Position numbers and translations under genes: made by a program
Part shown: piece by piece, positions 36,374 to 46,015 of the stretch
How the letters are laid out: each line of letters begins with the position of its first letter
Position numbering within the stretch: position 1 is the first letter of the stretch
NCBI RefSeq assembly: GCF_014212135.1
Contig: NZ_JACJVQ010000028.1
Location: 124,001-188,000, forward strand
Length of the DNA stretch: 64,000 nt
Direction of reading: 5' to 3'
Source of the DNA: Cohnella thailandensis
GTDB lineage: Bacteria; Bacillota; Bacilli; Paenibacillales; Paenibacillaceae
The notes under the pieces: generated by a model
What the model was told of the DNA's origin: nothing
What the model saw: the letters and a program-made list of their open reading frames with translations, nothing else
The model's database searches: none

Positions 36374-37261
36374 ATGAAAAGGGTCCTAATAACTGGGGTG
36401 AATAGCTATATTGGAAATTCTCAAAAAAAATGGCTGGAGCAACAACCGGACTCCTATTTAGTTAAAACAATTAGTTTAAAGGACCCTAATTGGATTGAAC
36501 ATGATTTTTCGCAATATGACGTGATTTTTCATGTCGCGGGTAAGGCTCATTCAGACGTTGGTCATGTATCCGATGAAGTAAAGGCATTGTACTATAAGGT
36601 GAATAAAGATTTAACTCTTGAAGTGGCGAATAAGGCAAAAGAAGCCGGGGTTAAACAGTTTATATATATGAGTTCAATTATAGTTTACGGCAATAGTAAT
36701 CCAATATCTAAGGAAAAAGTAATTACAAGAGATACAATACCTTTACCTGCAAACTTCTATGGGGATAGTAAGTTGCAGGCGGAAATCGTAATCTCTAAGC
36801 TCTCAAGTAATGATTTTAAAATAGCGATAATTCGTCCACCAATGATATATGGCAAGGATAGCAAAGGGAATTATCCTTTATTATCGAAGATCTCAAGAAA
36901 GTTGAGCGTTTTCCCTAAAGTTGAAAATAAAAGATCTATGATTCATATAGATAACCTCGCTGAGTTTATTCGTTTGTTAATTGATAACGAGGAAGCAGGA
37001 TTGTTCTTTCCGCAGAACGCTGAACACGTTAGTACATCAAAAATGGTTCAACTAATAGCACAATACCACGGTAAACAGATGAAGCTAACCAAACTGTTAA
37101 ACTTGCCTCTTATTATTGCAGGATTATTTCCAGGCAAAATCGGTGGTTTAGTAAATAAGGCTTTTGGTAATCTTGCCTATGATCAGTCATTGAGTGTTTA
37201 CGATAAAGGTAATTATAGAATTAGAACCTTCGAGGAATCTATTAAAAGAACAGAAGGATAA
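36374..37261 (+). CDS. NAD-dependent epimerase/reductase (extended SDR)
   Basis: The 295 residues begin MKRVLITGVNSYIGNSQKKWL, in which the usual TGXXGXXG is altered to TGVNSYIG. The SDR motif FYGDSKLQAE supplies Tyr and Lys, and SSIIVYGN supplies Ser. The protein lies between a phosphoglycosyl transferase and glycosyltransferases, three bases after the former. Similar genes reduce 4-keto sugars to QuiNAc- or FucNAc-type sugars, which fits the dehydratase at 33901; this specificity is inferred. Base composition turns clearly AT-rich here. Confidence 0.85.
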   Translation: MKRVLITGVNSYIGNSQKKWLEQQPDSYLVKTISLKDPNWIEHDFSQYDVIFHVAGKAHSDVGHVSDEVKALYYKVNKDLTLEVANKAKEAGVKQFIYMSSIIVYGNSNPISKEKVITRDTIPLPANFYGDSKLQAEIVISKLSSNDFKIAIIRPPMIYGKDSKGNYPLLSKISRKLSVFPKVENKRSMIHIDNLAEFIRLLIDNEEAGLFFPQNAEHVSTSKMVQLIAQYHGKQMKLTKLLNLPLIIAGLFPGKIGGLVNKAFGNLAYDQSLSVYDKGNYRIRTFEESIKRTEG

Positions 37262-37265
37262 AACA

Positions 37266-38405
37266 ATGAAGAGAATGCTTATGCTCGCCTCCGTTTCCTC
37301 CATGATCGACCAATTTAATATGCCGAATATTAAGTTGCTTCAGGAAATGGGATTTCAAGTAGATGTTGCGTGTAATTTTGAAAATGGGAATACCAGCTCT
37401 TCCGAAAGGGTAAGTGCATTCAAGAAAGAGTTAGAAGATCAGCAGATCAATTATTATCAAATTGACTTTGCTAGAAATGTGACTAAACTTGCTCAAAACC
37501 TTCGAGCCTATAAACAGGTCAAGAGGTTATTGGAAGCGAATAATTACTCCTTTGTGCATTGCCATTCACCGATAGGTGGGGTCGTCGGCAGGTTGGTTGC
37601 TAAGAAAACAAATACTAAAGTGATTTATACAGCTCATGGATTTCACTTCTATAAAGGAGCGCCACTAATCAATTGGCTAATTTATTATCCGATAGAGAAA
37701 ATACTCTCAAAAAATACTGACGTCCTCATTACAATCAATGCCGAAGACTATCAAATCGCGGCTAGAAGATTCTCTACAAAAAATGTAATTCAAATTCCTG
37801 GGGTCGGCATTGATGTTGAAAAATTCGATACGAATAGAAATAATAAGAGCGAAATCAGAGAACAACTAGGGATCAAGAAAGATGAGTTAATGTTGTTATC
37901 AGTTGGTGAGCTCAGTAAAAGGAAAAACCATGAAATTGTTATAAAAGCGTTATCTCTCATATCCGATGAAAGGGTCATATATTATATATGTGGTCGTGGG
38001 GAATTGCAAGAAGAATTAGTAACATTAAGTGAAAAACTTGATATAAAAAATAGAGTGATTTTTTTAGGGTATAAGACGAACATATCCGATTATTGTAAGG
38101 CAGCAGATTTGTTTGTATTTCCTTCCCTGCAAGAAGGCCTTCCAGTCGCATTAATGGAAGCTATGGCATCAGGACTGCCTGTTATTGCGTCAAAAATTAG
38201 AGGGAATATAGATTTGATTAAAGATAAAGATGGTGGCTATTTAGTAAATCCAAGTGATAGTGGTAGCTATGCCAATGGAATAAAACAGATTATTAATAAT
38301 CCAGAAGAGCTAGAGTCTTTTGGAGAAAGAAACAAAGAGTATATCAAAGAGTATGGATTGGATAAGGTTGAAATGATTATGAGAGATATCTATAAGTCAT
38401 TGTAA
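37266..38405 (+). CDS. Glycosyltransferase family 4 protein
   Basis: The start is ATG 37266, just after the previous stop, giving 379 residues. It begins MKRMLMLASVSSMIDQFNMPN, with HCHSPIGGVVGRLVAKK, YTAHGFHFYKGAPLINWL and LSVGELSKRKNHEIVIKAL, a pattern shared with enzymes such as EpsD and PglA that add the second sugar. The donor motif is SLQEGLPVALMEAMASGLP (E-X7-E). It acts in the cytoplasm on the lipid-linked first sugar. AT-rich. Confidence 0.93.
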   Translation: MKRMLMLASVSSMIDQFNMPNIKLLQEMGFQVDVACNFENGNTSSSERVSAFKKELEDQQINYYQIDFARNVTKLAQNLRAYKQVKRLLEANNYSFVHCHSPIGGVVGRLVAKKTNTKVIYTAHGFHFYKGAPLINWLIYYPIEKILSKNTDVLITINAEDYQIAARRFSTKNVIQIPGVGIDVEKFDTNRNNKSEIREQLGIKKDELMLLSVGELSKRKNHEIVIKALSLISDERVIYYICGRGELQEELVTLSEKLDIKNRVIFLGYKTNISDYCKAADLFVFPSLQEGLPVALMEAMASGLPVIASKIRGNIDLIKDKDGGYLVNPSDSGSYANGIKQIINNPEELESFGERNKEYIKEYGLDKVEMIMRDIYKSL

Positions 38406-38434
38406 TAAAAAAAGAATTTATAAAGAGGAATATT

Positions 38435-39484
38435 ATGAAAAAACGGGTACTTCATTTGCTTTCGAGTAATTCATATTCTGGAGCTGAGAGTGTTGCGTTT
38501 AATATAATTAAGTCTTTTGAGGAGAGTTACTACTCTGTCTATGTGTCTCCTGAGGGCCCAATTGAAGACCAATTGAAACATAATAACATACCGTACATAC
38601 CATTGAAGAAAATGAATCCTTTTTATGTTAGTAGAATTATACGTGAATGGAAGCCGGACATCATTCATGCTCACGATTTCAGGGCAAGTATTGTTAGTGC
38701 AGCTTCAATCCATAACTGTCACGTAGTTTCTCATATTCATCAAAATCCTCATTGGCTAAGAAAATTAAATCCCTTTACGTTGTTGTATATGTTAAGTGCT
38801 ATTCGATATAAAAATATTATTTTTGTATCAAAAGCAATTGAGCGGGAAGCGATATTTACCAGACTTGTTAAAAATAGACTCCACATAGTACCCAACTATG
38901 TAGATATAGAAGATGTTATTGAAAAATCAAAGTTAAATAATGATACGTTAGTTAGCGGTCAATATGACCTAGCTTTTATAGGAAGACTAGTCGATGTAAA
39001 GGACCCCTTACAATTTATTCAAATTGTAAAGGCCGTTGCTAGTGAAAAGAAAAATGTAAGAGCTGTAATGGTGGGTGAAGGTGACCTTAAAGGACAATGT
39101 ACTGAGTTAATTGATCGTTTAGAGTTAAACAGTACAATAGACATGGTAGGTTTTCAAAGAAATCCATATTCAATTATTTCAAACTCAAAAATAGTAGTTA
39201 TGACCTCAAAATATGAGGGGTTTGGGCTAGTTGCAATTGAAGCAATGGCACTTGGTAAGCCAGTATTTTGTTCTCACGTCGGTGGTTTGAAAGATACTAT
39301 TGTCGATAACATATGTATTATTAATGTAGATGATCCCACTGATTCAGCAGATTCTATCATAAAAGTATTATCAAATGACCAACTATATAACACAATAAGT
39401 TCAGCAGTTGAACAGAGAATAATGGAGAACAACAGTAAAGATAGATGGAAGAGTTCTATAACCCGAATTTATGAGGATGGATGA
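38435..39484 (+). CDS. Glycosyltransferase family 4 protein
   Basis: The 349 residues begin KKRVLHLLSSNSYSGAESVAFNI, the glycine-rich opening of GT4 proteins, then HAHDFRASIVSAASIH, AFIGRLVDVKDPLQFIQI and SKYEGFGLVAIEAMALGKP with the E-X7-E pair. RBS AAGAGGAA is adequate. It continues the AT-rich glycosyltransferase run. Linkage and sugar cannot be told from sequence. Confidence 0.92.
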   Translation: MKKRVLHLLSSNSYSGAESVAFNIIKSFEESYYSVYVSPEGPIEDQLKHNNIPYIPLKKMNPFYVSRIIREWKPDIIHAHDFRASIVSAASIHNCHVVSHIHQNPHWLRKLNPFTLLYMLSAIRYKNIIFVSKAIEREAIFTRLVKNRLHIVPNYVDIEDVIEKSKLNNDTLVSGQYDLAFIGRLVDVKDPLQFIQIVKAVASEKKNVRAVMVGEGDLKGQCTELIDRLELNSTIDMVGFQRNPYSIISNSKIVVMTSKYEGFGLVAIEAMALGKPVFCSHVGGLKDTIVDNICIINVDDPTDSADSIIKVLSNDQLYNTISSAVEQRIMENNSKDRWKSSITRIYEDG

Positions 39485-39588
39485 AGATACCATACATAGT
39501 ATGGATTTAATCGACATATAGCCTACTTGGAATTGCTCTTTGAGAGTTAATAGTTAAAGTGAATAATAAATTGATTGGGGGATTAATT

Positions 39589-40518
39589 TTGGAAGTATCT
39601 ATTATAATCCCTGTTTTTAATAGAAGGGATGTTATTGCTAGAGCGTTAGAATCGCTTGTTAACCAAACATTCACTGACTTTGAGGTTATAGTTGTAGATG
39701 ATGGTAGCACGGATGAGTCTGTAGAAGTAATTCAACAGTATTGCGAAGCAGATTCGAGATTTAAATATTTCTATCAGCGGAATAAGGGGGTCTCAGTGGC
39801 AAGAAACAATGGGATCTCTAGGGCAAAAGGGGATTACCTCTGCTTTTTGGACTCTGATGATTACTATGAGCCAACTTTCCTTGCTGAAATGCATAAGGAA
39901 ATAAAATATAGAATGTCCGATGTGTGCTACTGTGGTTATAACATTGTGAAAAGAAATATTATTAAGAATAAAAAGACTCATTTCACTACAAAGGGAGTCT
40001 TAGTTAAATACATTTTAGGTAAAGTTAACGTGCATACTACAGGCTGGATGATTAAAAGAAACTACTTAATGGAAAACAAAATTTTCTATGTCGAAGGAGT
40101 TTCATGGGGAGAAGATTTTGAGTTCTTTTGTGAAGTGCTAAGCAGAACCAATGCTATTTGCTATATACGTGGATATTTAACTAACTATACGGTGGAACCA
40201 ACGGAATCTGCTCTATCTACTTTTAACATAGATAAAATGGATAAGGATTTTGAATCTATAAACAGATTAATAAACATCAGTGCAATAAAAGATAGGAAAG
40301 ATTGTATCAAAGCATTGGTTGGATATCGCCTGCCTGCACTTTTGACTTATAGACTCATAGGAGCCTTTGAAACAGGATTAGATATAGGTCAAATAAAAAA
40401 GTATTATTTGAATTATAAAAAAGAAATTTTGAAAATGAATTACTCTCTTCGGTTAAGAAATGTTAAGTTATTTGTGTATAAATTAAAATTGATTTTTAAA
40501 ATAATGAATGTTACATAG
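39589..40518 (+). CDS. Glycosyltransferase family 2 protein
   Basis: The start is TTG 39589, six bases after TTGGGGGAT; the open frame runs back to GTG 39559, which lacks an RBS. The 309 residues begin MEVSIIIPVFNRRDVIARAL, with VVDDGSTDES, FLDSDDYYEP (DXD) and a WGEDFEFFCEVL acceptor motif. It is a GT-A inverting transferase. It is separated from the preceding gene by 104 bases that contain a small inverted repeat (CCATAC/GTATGG, about 39488-39503) but no clear promoter. Confidence 0.92.
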   Translation: MEVSIIIPVFNRRDVIARALESLVNQTFTDFEVIVVDDGSTDESVEVIQQYCEADSRFKYFYQRNKGVSVARNNGISRAKGDYLCFLDSDDYYEPTFLAEMHKEIKYRMSDVCYCGYNIVKRNIIKNKKTHFTTKGVLVKYILGKVNVHTTGWMIKRNYLMENKIFYVEGVSWGEDFEFFCEVLSRTNAICYIRGYLTNYTVEPTESALSTFNIDKMDKDFESINRLINISAIKDRKDCIKALVGYRLPALLTYRLIGAFETGLDIGQIKKYYLNYKKEILKMNYSLRLRNVKLFVYKLKLIFKIMNVT

Positions 40519-40541
40519 TTTAATTAAGCGAGGTGTGAAAA

Positions 40542-41492
40542 TTGCCTGAAATAAGTGTACTGATGAGTGTATATAATGAAAATGAGAAAGACCTTAAGGC
40601 CTCAATCGAATCTGTAATTCATCAGACTTTTACAGATTTTGAATTCATCATTATAGTAGATAATCCGGAAAATATTAGGATCCATCAAATGGTCTCTGAA
40701 TTCGCCCAACTGGACCATAGATTAAAAGTCGTCTTTAATGAGAGAAATATAGGTTTAGCACTATCTATCAATAAGGCAGCCTCCATCGCGACCGGGAAAT
40801 ACTACATTAGAACAGATGCTGATGATATATGTGATTTAAGCCGTTTTGAAAAACAATATTATATAATGAAAGAAAATAAATATGATCTTGTCTGCTCTGA
40901 TTATTATTTTATTAATGAAAATGACGAGATATTAAATAGATCTGCAAAAATTTATAACAGTAATGCTATCAGAAAGCTGTTGCCGCATCAAAACATCATT
41001 CATCATCCCACTGTATTAATAAAAGCTTCAGTATTTCATAAAGTTAATGGATACAGAGAATTTCCATGCGCTCAAGATTATGATCTATGGCTTCGAATGG
41101 TTGCTGCTGAATGCAGTTTTTATATGGTTCCAGAAAAATTGCTCTATTATAGAGTGCGAAGTAATAGCATTACTGGTAAAAATAAACTCAAACAGTACTA
41201 TACAATAAAATACATAAGGAAGTTGTTCAACAGTTACAATAGAAACGAATCAGATAGTTATAATCCTAATTCGTACAAGGAATATTTAAAGAAAAAAAAA
41301 GTAGACAATGAGAAAGTTCAGAGGAAGTTTGAATTCTATTCGGATCTTTTTATTACGGGTCGTATGCAAATGCACGAGAAATCATTTCTTAAAGGATCTA
41401 TCAAGGTGATAATTGCAATTGTTTGCTCAAATTATCACAAATATAATATTTTCAGTCAAATTAAATGTAATATATATAATAAATATACATAA
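40542..41492 (+). CDS. Glycosyltransferase family 2 protein
   Basis: TTG 40542 follows GAGGTG and gives 316 residues starting MPEISVLMSVYNENEKDLKA. DXD-type IRTDADDICDLSRF and acceptor-side CAQDYDLWLRMVA are present, as in rhamnosyl- or galactosyltransferase-like GT2 enzymes. A run of nine A lies at 41292-41300 near the C-terminal third. The gene belongs to the AT-rich core and lies 38 bases upstream of the flippase gene. Confidence 0.92.
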   Translation: MPEISVLMSVYNENEKDLKASIESVIHQTFTDFEFIIIVDNPENIRIHQMVSEFAQLDHRLKVVFNERNIGLALSINKAASIATGKYYIRTDADDICDLSRFEKQYYIMKENKYDLVCSDYYFINENDEILNRSAKIYNSNAIRKLLPHQNIIHHPTVLIKASVFHKVNGYREFPCAQDYDLWLRMVAAECSFYMVPEKLLYYRVRSNSITGKNKLKQYYTIKYIRKLFNSYNRNESDSYNPNSYKEYLKKKKVDNEKVQRKFEFYSDLFITGRMQMHEKSFLKGSIKVIIAIVCSNYHKYNIFSQIKCNIYNKYT

Positions 41493-41529
41493 TTAATGAA
41501 TGATAGGTTATGTAAAAGAGGTCTATTAA

Positions 41530-42936
41530 ATGAAGATTGATAGGTTAGTAGAGAATATAAAAATTTACTTTTTCGGTACTTTTTCAACTAAACTAATACA
41601 ATTTTTATTCATTCCTCTATATACGAAATATATCGATTCTTTTGAGTTAGGCTATTTTAATCTAATTTTGTCTGTTGTTTGGTTTGCTGTTCCTTTGTTA
41701 TATCAAACAATATGGGAAGGAATATTGAGATTTGTAATAGAAAAGTCTGAAAACGAAGAAAGAATATTTACTTCTACTAATCTATATTGTTTTGGTTTGT
41801 CAATTCTTTACGGTCTAGTTTTTTTATTGATTTCTTTGCTTATGGAAATTAACTATGGATTTTCAATTTTTTTAATGGCATTAACCCAAATGGGAGTATC
41901 ATATTGGCAATTTTCTGCGAGAGCCTTAAAGAATAGTAAAGCTTATTCATTTGGACTTGTTGCTAATACAGTTATTACTGTTGCATTGAATTTCATTCTA
42001 ATAATGATTTTTAAATTGGGATTACCTGCACTTTTCATTTCTAACATAGCTGGTAGCTTGGCTATGATTATTGTTATGGAAATGAAGTTGAGGTTGTTTG
42101 CCAATTTCCGCATATCAAAGTTTGATATATCTTTATTAAAGCAACTAATTAAATACTCTTTTCCGTTAAGTATTAATACGATTTCTTGGTGGCTTATTAA
42201 TTCAGGTGGAAGCATAATAATTGTAAATCAAATAGGTATTGAGGAGAATGGCATTTATTCAATTTCCAGTAGATTTGGAATGATAATGACATTAATCACT
42301 TCTGTAGTAAATATGGCATGGCAGGAAGAATCATTTCGAATACATGGGGAAAAAGGAGCAGATAACTATTTCAATAGGGTCTTTGATTTTTTAGTGAGAA
42401 GTGTATTTAGTGGAATTGCAGTATTAATCCCGGTGACCTTTATCTTTTATCGATGGTTTGTTTATGGAGAGTATTCTACAGGGCTATTACTAACACCAAT
42501 AATTTATTTAAGCACGGCTTTCTCTACATTTTCCTCTCATTTAGGTAGTGGATTTTTAGCTCGTAAAGAAAGCAATGTTATCTTTTACTCAACACTTGTT
42601 GCTGGAATTATATCTGTAGGTGGAGCTGCAGTTCTTGCACCAATATTGGGATTAATGGGAGTTGTAGTATCATCTCTAATTGGAACAGTGTGTATGTTCC
42701 TTATTAGAGCATTAATGTTAAAGAAACGAATGGTTTTAGAACTAAAGTACATTAATACAATAGGCTTATCATTATTTTGTATTTGTGTAATGTTTGTATG
42801 CAGCTTGAATAGTGTATCGGTTATATATCAAATGATTATTCTTATAATAGTAGTTGCCGTTTTGTTTTTTGCTAATAGGGATATTATATTTGTATTTCAA
42901 TCACGAATTAATCAAAAATTAAAAGGAAATAGATAG
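41530..42936 (+). CDS. wzx: Polysaccharide flippase (Wzx, MOP superfamily)
   Basis: The 468 residues hold about 12-14 membrane helices and begin NIKIYFFGTFSTKLIQFLFIPLYTKYID, a segment typical of Wzx proteins (FGTFSTKLIQFLFIPLYTK), followed by ISRFGMIMT-type and FSSHLGSGFLARK regions. It moves lipid-linked repeat units across the membrane for polymerisation by a Wzy protein; a Wzy-like gene lies at 50183. RBS AAGAGGT. It is the last gene of the AT-rich block. Confidence 0.92.
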   Translation: MKIDRLVENIKIYFFGTFSTKLIQFLFIPLYTKYIDSFELGYFNLILSVVWFAVPLLYQTIWEGILRFVIEKSENEERIFTSTNLYCFGLSILYGLVFLLISLLMEINYGFSIFLMALTQMGVSYWQFSARALKNSKAYSFGLVANTVITVALNFILIMIFKLGLPALFISNIAGSLAMIIVMEMKLRLFANFRISKFDISLLKQLIKYSFPLSINTISWWLINSGGSIIIVNQIGIEENGIYSISSRFGMIMTLITSVVNMAWQEESFRIHGEKGADNYFNRVFDFLVRSVFSGIAVLIPVTFIFYRWFVYGEYSTGLLLTPIIYLSTAFSTFSSHLGSGFLARKESNVIFYSTLVAGIISVGGAAVLAPILGLMGVVVSSLIGTVCMFLIRALMLKKRMVLELKYINTIGLSLFCICVMFVCSLNSVSVIYQMIILIIVVAVLFFANRDIIFVFQSRINQKLKGNR

Positions 42937-43023
42937 GTTAATTTAGGAGCATAAAAAAGTATATAAAAGTGTATAGAGGAAACAACATGTGCGAATAAGT
43001 GAGAAATCGAGGAGTCGGGTATA

Positions 43024-44049
43024 ATGAATGGCAAACTTAATGGTCCCCACGAGACATTTTTAATTACAGGTGTAGTTGGATTCATTGGTTTTTTTCTTAC
43101 GCGTAGCCTTCTAGATCAAGGATGTAATGTTGTGGGGATCGATAACCTTAATGACTACTATGGCTTGAACCTCAAAAACTCACGGCTAGAGGCGTTATCA
43201 TTATATGACAGATTCACTTTTTTAAAAGCGGATATCTCCGATAAGGAGATACTTCTAAAGATATTTAAGGAATATAAGCCTCGGGTTGTTGTGAACTTGG
43301 CAGCACAGGCCGGAGTTCGATATTCCATTGAAAATCCAGATGCATACATTCAGAGCAACATCGTCGGATTCTTTAACATTTTAGAAGCATGCAGACATCA
43401 TCCTGTAGAGCATCTTCTATATGCCTCCTCTAGCTCCGTTTACGGGTCCAATCAAAAGGTTCCCTTCGAAGAAATGGATTTCGTCGATCACCCCGTCTCT
43501 CTATACGCGGCTACAAAAAAATCGAATGAGCTCATGGCTCACACATACAGTCATCTTTACAAGATCCCGGCGACGGGACTTCGTTTCTTTACGGTGTATG
43601 GGCCGATGGGGCGCCCGGATATGGCTTACTTCGGGTTCGCAGATAAGTATTTTTCAGGAGAGCCGATCAAGATCTTTAATAATGGAGATTTTGAGAATGA
43701 CTTATACCGTGATTTCACTTACATAGATGATATTGTAGAAGGTATCGAGCGTTTAATATGCAATCCGCCGCAGGGTGAAGTGCAACATGAGGTATACAAC
43801 ATTGGTAATAACAACCCGGAAAAATTGATGGTATTTATCGAAACTTTGGAGAAGGCTTTTAGTAATAAGCTTAAGAGAAAAGTCGAATTTAATAAAATCT
43901 TCGAGCCGATCAAGCCTGGCGATGTGCCAGCTACTTATGCATCCACAGAGAGATTGCAGCAAGCGGTAGGATTTAAGCCCAAGACCCCTATTGAAGTCGG
44001 CTTGCAGAAATTCGCGGATTGGTATGTGGATTATTACAAAGTGAAGTAA
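43024..44049 (+). CDS. UDP-glucuronate 4-epimerase-type SDR
   Basis: The 341 residues have the Rossmann motif FLITGVVGFIGFFLTRSLLDQG near residue 12, NLAAQAGVRYSIENPDAY, SSSSVYGSN, and the catalytic LYAATKKSNELMAH. ARLY-type residues and the GYVD region match the CapI/LpsL group that converts UDP-glucuronic to UDP-galacturonic acid. Its place directly before ugd, whose product is the substrate, supports this. GalE-type UDP-glucose epimerase is less likely. GC content rises again compared with wzx. Confidence 0.88.
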   Translation: MNGKLNGPHETFLITGVVGFIGFFLTRSLLDQGCNVVGIDNLNDYYGLNLKNSRLEALSLYDRFTFLKADISDKEILLKIFKEYKPRVVVNLAAQAGVRYSIENPDAYIQSNIVGFFNILEACRHHPVEHLLYASSSSVYGSNQKVPFEEMDFVDHPVSLYAATKKSNELMAHTYSHLYKIPATGLRFFTVYGPMGRPDMAYFGFADKYFSGEPIKIFNNGDFENDLYRDFTYIDDIVEGIERLICNPPQGEVQHEVYNIGNNNPEKLMVFIETLEKAFSNKLKRKVEFNKIFEPIKPGDVPATYASTERLQQAVGFKPKTPIEVGLQKFADWYVDYYKVK

Positions 44050-44065
44050 AGGAGGGGAGACATAC

Positions 44066-45229
44066 ATGAAAATCACCATAGCCGGAACAGGCTACGTCGG
44101 CCTCTCAAATGCCGTGCTGCTCGCTCAGCACAATGAAGTCATCGCTCTCGACATCATCCAAGAGAAAGTCGACATGATCAATGCCAAGCAATCTCCAATC
44201 ATAGACAAGGAGATACAAGAGTATCTCACGAACAAAAATCTCAATCTACATGCAACAACTGACAATTATCTTGCGTATAAAGATGCAGATTATGTCATTA
44301 TCTCGACGCCGACGAATTACGATCCGGATAAGAACTACTTCAATACGAGAAGCGTCGAGGCGGTTATTGCGACCGTGTTATCGATTAACCCGGATGCGGT
44401 AATGGTTATTAAGTCGACAGTGCCGGTTGGTTACACGGAGTCGGTGAGAGAGAAGTTCGAGACGAACAATATTATTTTCTCTCCCGAGTTTCTAAGAGAA
44501 GGCAAGGCGCTGTATGACAATCTTTACCCTTCTCGGGTAGTGGTAGGAGAGCGTTCGGAGCGGGCAGAAGTGTTCGCTAACTTGCTGGTGCAGGGCGCCC
44601 TTAAGCAGGATGTTCCGGTGCTGTTCACGGATTCGACGGAGGCGGAGGCGATTAAGTTGTTCGCCAATACGTATCTGGCGATGCGGGTTGCTTTCTTCAA
44701 TGAGCTCGATTCCTATGCGGAAGTAAGAGGCTTGAACACGCAGCAGATTATCGCCGGCGTCAGCCTGGATCCGAGAATCGGGGATCATTACAACAACCCT
44801 TCGTTCGGCTATGGCGGATATTGCTTGCCTAAGGATACGAAGCAGCTCTTAGCGAACTATTCGGATGTTCCCCAGAACATCATGTCCGCTATTGTCGATG
44901 CCAATCGAACGAGAAAAGATCACATCGCGGAGATGATCATCAAGAGAAACCCGAAGGTTGTCGGAATCTACCGGCTGACGATGAAGATGGACTCGGACAA
45001 CTTCCGCCAGTCCGCCATTCAAGGGGTTATGAAGCGGATTAAGGCCAAAGGCATCGAGGTCATCATCTATGAACCGGCGTTAACAGAGGACTTTTTTAAC
45101 TCTAAGGTGATTAACGATTTTACGGTTTTCAAACAACAGGCGGATGTCATCGTGGCCAATCGCATGTCGGAAGAGCTGGCCGACGTTGCGGACAAGGTGT
45201 ACACGAGGGATTTGTTCAGCAGAGACTGA
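44066..45229 (+). CDS. ugd: UDP-glucose 6-dehydrogenase
   Basis: The enzyme makes UDP-glucuronic acid from UDP-glucose with two NAD. The 387 residues, the short E. coli Ugd length, begin MKITIAGTGYVGLSNAVLLAQ. Other motifs are STVPVGYTESVREKF, SPEFLREGKALYDNLYPSR, AEAIKLFANTYLAMRVAFFNE and the active-site Cys in GYGGYCLPKDTKQLL near residue 253. RBS AAAGGAGGGG. With the preceding epimerase it supplies acidic sugars to the polymer. Confidence 0.96.
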   Translation: MKITIAGTGYVGLSNAVLLAQHNEVIALDIIQEKVDMINAKQSPIIDKEIQEYLTNKNLNLHATTDNYLAYKDADYVIISTPTNYDPDKNYFNTRSVEAVIATVLSINPDAVMVIKSTVPVGYTESVREKFETNNIIFSPEFLREGKALYDNLYPSRVVVGERSERAEVFANLLVQGALKQDVPVLFTDSTEAEAIKLFANTYLAMRVAFFNELDSYAEVRGLNTQQIIAGVSLDPRIGDHYNNPSFGYGGYCLPKDTKQLLANYSDVPQNIMSAIVDANRTRKDHIAEMIIKRNPKVVGIYRLTMKMDSDNFRQSAIQGVMKRIKAKGIEVIIYEPALTEDFFNSKVINDFTVFKQQADVIVANRMSEELADVADKVYTRDLFSRD

Positions 45230-45292
45230 TCATCAAGAGAGTGCGGGGCGTCCGAGGGGCGGTTCCGACCTCTCGGAATGGAGGCGAAGCTC

Positions 45293-46003
45293 TTGAAGAA
45301 GAAATCTAAGAAAAAGCTTTTTATCTGGATAGGCTCTATTCTAGGTGGACTTATTATTATCGGTTGCGTCGGAGGTTACTTTGCTATCAATTACACGGCG
45401 GACAAGGTTCTGGACGCCATGTTCGAATCGGCCGTAAAGGAAGAAGGTACGGGTGATACGGCAACGACCCCTCCAGCGGATAGCAGCGTATCCCCGAGTG
45501 AAACTCCGAGCTCTTCTCCAATCGCATCGGATGCAGGAGCTCAAGGAACCTCGTCTCCGGAAGCTTCAGATCCCGCACAATCGGGTAATTCTGGGGGATC
45601 TACCCCATCGAAGGAAGCGTCTGCGCCGCCTTCAAAGGAAGCGTCTACGCCACCGTCTACACAACCGTCTACGACACCGTCATTGGAGCCAACCCCATCC
45701 TCTACTTATACGCCAGAGATCTCTACGGATAAAGCGGAGGAAGTGAAGGAGGATATCTCGTTCTCCGAGAAAACGAAGGTCATGACCGTCATGCTCAAGA
45801 GATTAAGCGTGGACGATATTAAAACTCTGCAGCAGCTGGCCAGCGGCGGGCTGTCCTTGGAGAAGAAGAAGGAAGCCAAGGCCATCATCCTGGAGAAGCT
45901 GTCGGAGAAGGAGTACGACGAGCTCATCGAGATCGCGAAGAAATACGGCCTCAGCCAAGGGAAGAGCTACGAGGACTCCCAGCAAGAGGACCTTACGAAT
46001 TAA
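45293..46003 (+). CDS. Membrane-anchored protein with Ser/Pro-rich stalk, unknown function
   Basis: The start is taken as TTG 45293, eight bases after GGAGG; ATG 45278 upstream lacks an RBS. The 236 residues have a Lys-rich start and one membrane helix (about 9-32, LFIWIGSILGGLIIIGCVGGYF), then about 100 residues of low-complexity Ser/Pro/Thr with repeats such as SKEASAPPSKEAS, and a C-terminal charged helical domain (KRLSVDDIKTLQQLA, KYGLSQGKSYED). The tail should lie outside the membrane. It starts a run of four genes of similar style. Not a recognised family. Confidence 0.75.
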   Translation: MKKKSKKKLFIWIGSILGGLIIIGCVGGYFAINYTADKVLDAMFESAVKEEGTGDTATTPPADSSVSPSETPSSSPIASDAGAQGTSSPEASDPAQSGNSGGSTPSKEASAPPSKEASTPPSTQPSTTPSLEPTPSSTYTPEISTDKAEEVKEDISFSEKTKVMTVMLKRLSVDDIKTLQQLASGGLSLEKKKEAKAIILEKLSEKEYDELIEIAKKYGLSQGKSYEDSQQEDLTN

Positions 46004-46015
46004 AGGAATGAATTC

